From Pithys albifrons albifrons (taxonomy: Eukaryota; Chordata; Aves; Passeriformes; Thamnophilidae): a stretch of DNA of 64,000 nt. The notes beneath the pieces were generated by a model. That model did not search any database. It worked only from the letters and a program-made list of their open reading frames with translations, and was not told the origin of the DNA. The stretch spans positions 20,913,066 through 20,977,065 of the forward strand of contig NC_092467.1 of assembly GCF_047495875.1 (NCBI RefSeq). The letters run 5' to 3'. Positions 59,844 through 64,000 of this stretch are shown piece after piece (position 1 is the first letter of the stretch; each line of letters starts with the position of its first letter). Both the position numbers and the translations under genes were made by a program.

Positions 59844-62800
59844 AACAGTGTGAATCCTCTTCAATCTGCTGCTAAGTAGTTATTGTTACTGTGGAAATTG
59901 TGAAATGATAACTTTAAGAAATAAACCAAATAGGAAAAATGATTCTTGAATTGCACAAACATTTCTCACTCATGTTATTTTTTCTTCTCAGCATATTTAT
60001 CTCAATACCTATTTTTAAAACTTAGATTCTCTACAGAAAAGTGCTGGATGTAAAGGTCTAGTATCCATCTATTAATCTTTTCATATGTTTCTAATGTTGG
60101 GTGGGTGACTTATGTGTAAGAGAGAATTCATGCTGAATTAGTCAAAGGCTACATGTTCCCAGATTGTTCTTTTTTTTGATCCCCATACACAATAAACACA
60201 GAAGAAAGGGATTTCTGCAGTTCAAATTTCACTTGGAACTGACAGCTTAATAAGAAACCATGGTTCTCAGTTACCTCCCTGTTATAATTTATACAATACC
60301 AGTCTTTGAAATGAAGATTGAAAAGCACAGATAAGCTTCATACTAAGAGGCTATAATTTTCATTTAATCAATACTACAGAGACAAAAGATCACAAAATTT
60401 GTATTTTGTAAATGCACCTGTATAGTGCTGTAATAGTTAATGTGATCAATGGATGCATGTTTGTTTGGATAACTCATATAAAATGGGTTAGTGTGTATTG
60501 TGGAGAATTTCTTGTTGCTAGGCAAAGGTAGCTTTATAAAGAGTTTGTTCATTTGGTTGCCCAACTAATAATTGATTCATTGATCATGTATTAGCCTCCC
60601 TATTGTACTTGACTTTTCCAGCAAATTAAATAATCCTGTTCTTAGATTGTTGCTACTGTCAGTGAAAGTTCAGTCTATTTCAGAAATATTGTCATCTGAG
60701 GAGAGCCATAAATAGTGGCAGGTTATTTTGCATGAAGCTTTACAATGAGTATCATAAATATCTGATGATTTTAATTGAGTCTTATTAAGATATTTAATCT
60801 CTACCGATTACATGGCAAATAATAAAATTGTATCTATTTAACACCAGTGACAGTCAAAGTAGGTAATTTATTACATAGGTTTTAACATTAAGTAAATATA
60901 TGCAGTAACTTCTTGGGGCTTATGTATTTAAAAAACAATTGTTGCATTTTATATGCTTTTCACCAGCTCAGAACCCAACAGTCACATAGTACAGTGTTGA
61001 TTAATGACCAACTGAATACCAAAAACATACTAAATGAGATTTTGAACCCATCACATTGATATGTGTCTGTTATAGAGCCACTTATCATCAGTAAGTAGTT
61101 TATTTAAATATTACTAATCATGAACATTTAGCATTTAACATATGGGTGCTGTCTTAATGAAAAATTAAATTCTTTGAGAGTCTGTATTCAGTGTAAAGAA
61201 TTATTTTATAAACATCTGTGTTAATAAAGAGGACAAATCAATATTGCAAATTACTATTATCTTCATCCTGAGACTTCTCAAAATCATAGCAGGAAATTAC
61301 TAGTGATTTTAGATGGTTTAAATCATAAAAATTCATGCTGCACTCAGAATTTAGCTTTCTCAAAATTAAAAATTAATATGCAAATATTTTTAATACAGCT
61401 TTCCAAATTTTGCCTCATTCTGTAGTCTTTTTCATTACATTTGTAGGTTTACGTATGAAATAATGTGATGACAGTATTGTTCTTCCCTTTGCCTGCTTTC
61501 CCTTGCAGCAGTTTTGAGCAGGAGAAGACATGTGTTTGAATTGTTTTGCAAAAGAAAGCTTTCTGGTAAACTAGCTAATGAGTTAAAAATAATAATGAAG
61601 GTGAGAACACAGTTGATTCAGCTGCATAGACACATGTATGTCTGTAGTATGACAGAAATGAATATATTTTTGTCCTGAAATCACTTTCTACTAGTTAGTA
61701 GAGCACCTGTATGGACATTTGCTTATCACAAATATCACTGTGAACAAATACTCCACTCAAAACCACAGCATCAGATCAGAACAGCTTCTCCTGTAACCCC
61801 ATGATAATTACTCAGTCTTTTACCTTCATTTTATTGTTTAATTTAATTTTATAATTTAATGTGACTTTTTGCAGTGTCATTTACAATGAAGAAATTGTTT
61901 TCTTTGGCTCATATTTCAGATGACTCATTTTAATTTTCTAAAATTTTTGTGTGTTTTATACTGGTTCTGCGAGTCTCAGAACTGTAGTCAGTATTTGGTA
62001 AAGATTGTTAAATAATAGTGAATTAGTGAACCTTTCACAATTTTCTTATCTCATCCCGCTCTTGCATTTCTTTGCTTGTGATCTGAGAGGAGCAGATTGA
62101 CTCCATAATTTTTCAGGTCCATTTTCTGAGATCCCATTCTTTCTGATGCCATATATTCTCAATTTTCTTCCTGGAAAACGCAGTCCATTTCTTTTTTAAG
62201 AATATGTAGTTTTCATTTATAAATACTAAGAGAAAAGCTCATTACTTCCTTGCTGAAGAGGAGTACTAACCTGTGTGTAACAGAGTGCATTTCCTTGGCT
62301 CTCAAGGCATTATGTTTCAGGAATAAGACTTGGCTTCTTTCCTGGTAGCCTCAGTAATAATAATGCGTACTTTCACACTTCAGGCCAAAGACAGAGGAGC
62401 ACCCATGTGGAACTCTTGTAGGATTAGGTGCTTACAGGACTGGGGGCTAAGAATACAGTCTGCCTTGATCGAAGCTTGTTAGGGATTCAAAGTAACATTT
62501 TAATGGAGTGCTTCATGATACAGGGATTTAGGGAAGTGCTTTCAGCTATCTACCACTTATTTCTGGTTCTGTTCTCTAAAATATTCTCCTGGCTGATGGG
62601 GGACATCTCTCTTTGATCAGCTATGCTAGGTGGCTTATATATCAAGTGCAGTATAGGTTAATAAATATGATTTCTGAAAAGATTACAAAGTTTCCTGGAG
62701 TTTGAAGCCAGAAGCGATCCTCAGATGGTCTACATCGGGTCATTAAGTTTTACCAGGGCTTTATTCTTAACTTAAAGGTTTTCATTCGAACAAAGAATTT

Positions 62801-64000
62801 TAGACCTCATGAGGTTTAACTATGCTATAGGCAAAGACTGGAACTAATCCCTAATTCCCTTGCAATAGTAGGAAATTAATTAGATGAATATGCCTGGATG
62901 CTCCTAGAAAATAATCTCAATTATGATGCTGAGGAAGGCAAAACAAAAAATAAATATCTAGCTTCAAACTCTAATCCATGAATTTTGTTACATCTTTATC
63001 ATCAAAGATAGATAGCTCTTCATTACTGGAAATGTCCTTCTGTAAACAATGAGCACATTGCCTGAATTGTTTTGGGGTTTTTTAACCAACTGAACAAATC
63101 AAACTTCTTAGTCTTACATAGAAAAGGTTATTTTCCAGTGTCAGGATCATTTTGGTAACTCTAATAATCTTTCGAGGATTTCCACTGCCTTGTAAAACAG
63201 ATTTTTTTGTGATCTTACCAGATCCAGCTCCAGTACATTATTCTAAAAAGTAGCATACAAAGGAAGTAAAGCTTCCGTATTTTCACCTTGCCTTCTCCTT
63301 TGAACGTCTTCTTGGACCACATCTGCAGTTGGTGAGACAACCCTGCACAAATGGGATCATTATCTAGAGTGATGCCTAAATACATTATCAAGGCACAAAC
63401 TGGGGTAAGCATTTGTCTAGGGAAACTTCTGCAGTAATAACTTTAAATTCTATAATGAGGGAAACAAACATAATCTGCTCTATTGCCAAGACAACTGTTC
63501 TAGTGAAATGCAGCAGCACTAGGCAGCTGACATTTATAGACACTTCGGAAATCTGCTGGTTCAATACATTTTAGATCTACATTTCTCAGTGGATTTCTTG
63601 TTTGATCTGTTCTGGCAATTGTTAATGTTTCTTGGTTTTGCATTACAGTTTTTAGTTCAGCTAGCTTTTCCAGCTGCCTGTGTCTTTGATGTCAGCCACA
63701 TCTTGACTGACCTCAGTATCTGGTAATAATGTTTCTCATTTACTTGATTTTCTTCATATTATTCAGAGTTATAAACAGTATTTTACAGGCTTCATTATTT
63801 TTGCAAATGTGTGGGTGTTCAACTTTTACTGTGGCTTTCTGTAGATGTCATAAGGATTTTGTCCTTTAATGTAAGCTGTTTTGTTGCTTCTTTCTTTTAA
63901 TGTTAATTACATGTTTTATTGTTGCTGTTCAAATGGATGCACTCCTTTCTGTTTCCCACTAATGGTTAGGGTCAGAACCTATTTCTGAAGGTTCGTCTAT
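59844..64000. other. AT-rich DNA with no recognised gene
   Basis: No coding region, RNA gene or named repeat is recognised up to the end of the window. All open frames are under 67 codons and lack signatures. Confidence 0.55.

Noticed and set aside
1..64000. CRISPR arrays, operons, prophage or other prokaryotic systems
   Set aside because: No spaced identical repeats and no dense coding. CR1, the LTR and the SINE identify the sequence as vertebrate, most likely avian.

Overview
The window looks like an AT-rich, gene-poor stretch of a bird chromosome: a gene desert or the inside of very large introns. The avian call rests on several CR1 LINE 3' ends with the avian octamer-type terminus (ATTCTATG repeats), a solo LTR with the avian ERVL-type motif CCAACGGTATTCCATACCAT, and the absence of Alu/B1-like SINEs or poly-A-tailed L1. 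There are no bacterial-style genes, operons, CRISPR arrays or tRNA genes. I found no protein-coding gene I can name. Nearly all open frames of 60-130 codons look like chance frames in AT-rich DNA or lie inside repeats.

Layout. Positions 1-5.7 kb are unannotated AT-rich DNA. From 5.7 to 11.4 kb there are four CR1 3' fragments and an A/C-rich low-complexity tract with a 12-bp triplication. At 14.10-14.17 kb a decayed retroviral-type CCHC zinc-knuckle remnant can be read. Between 15.2 and 16.5 kb is a GC-elevated segment I cannot classify. At 17.496-18.095 kb is a solo LTR bounded by TG...CA and a 5-bp duplication (CTTGA). It is followed, 0.2 kb on, by a full-length SINE at 18.297-18.615 kb with a 5S-rRNA-derived head, a unique body, a short CA tail and an 8-bp duplication (CAAATAGT). 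From 18.6 to 42.9 kb there is almost only unique AT-rich sequence, holding two exon-like candidates (26.21-26.64 kb minus, 41.51-41.58 kb plus), perfect hairpins, short tandem repeats and a tetranucleotide microsatellite. A second, older copy of the same SINE body, in reverse orientation and without the 5S head, lies at 42.95-43.11 kb. From 44 to 64 kb there are four more CR1 fragments, the largest (58.29-59.06 kb) still carrying the C-terminal part of ORF2, plus a 23-nt poly-G run and a long T/G tract.

The elements do not work together as a pathway. They record retroposition by at least two or three machineries: CR1; an ERVL-type retrovirus; and a third activity, not CR1 judging by its tail, that moved the 5S-headed SINE. 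The SINE is the most interesting item. It is the only element with an internal RNA polymerase III promoter in recognisable form and a clean target-site duplication, and a second copy in the same window shows that it is a family.
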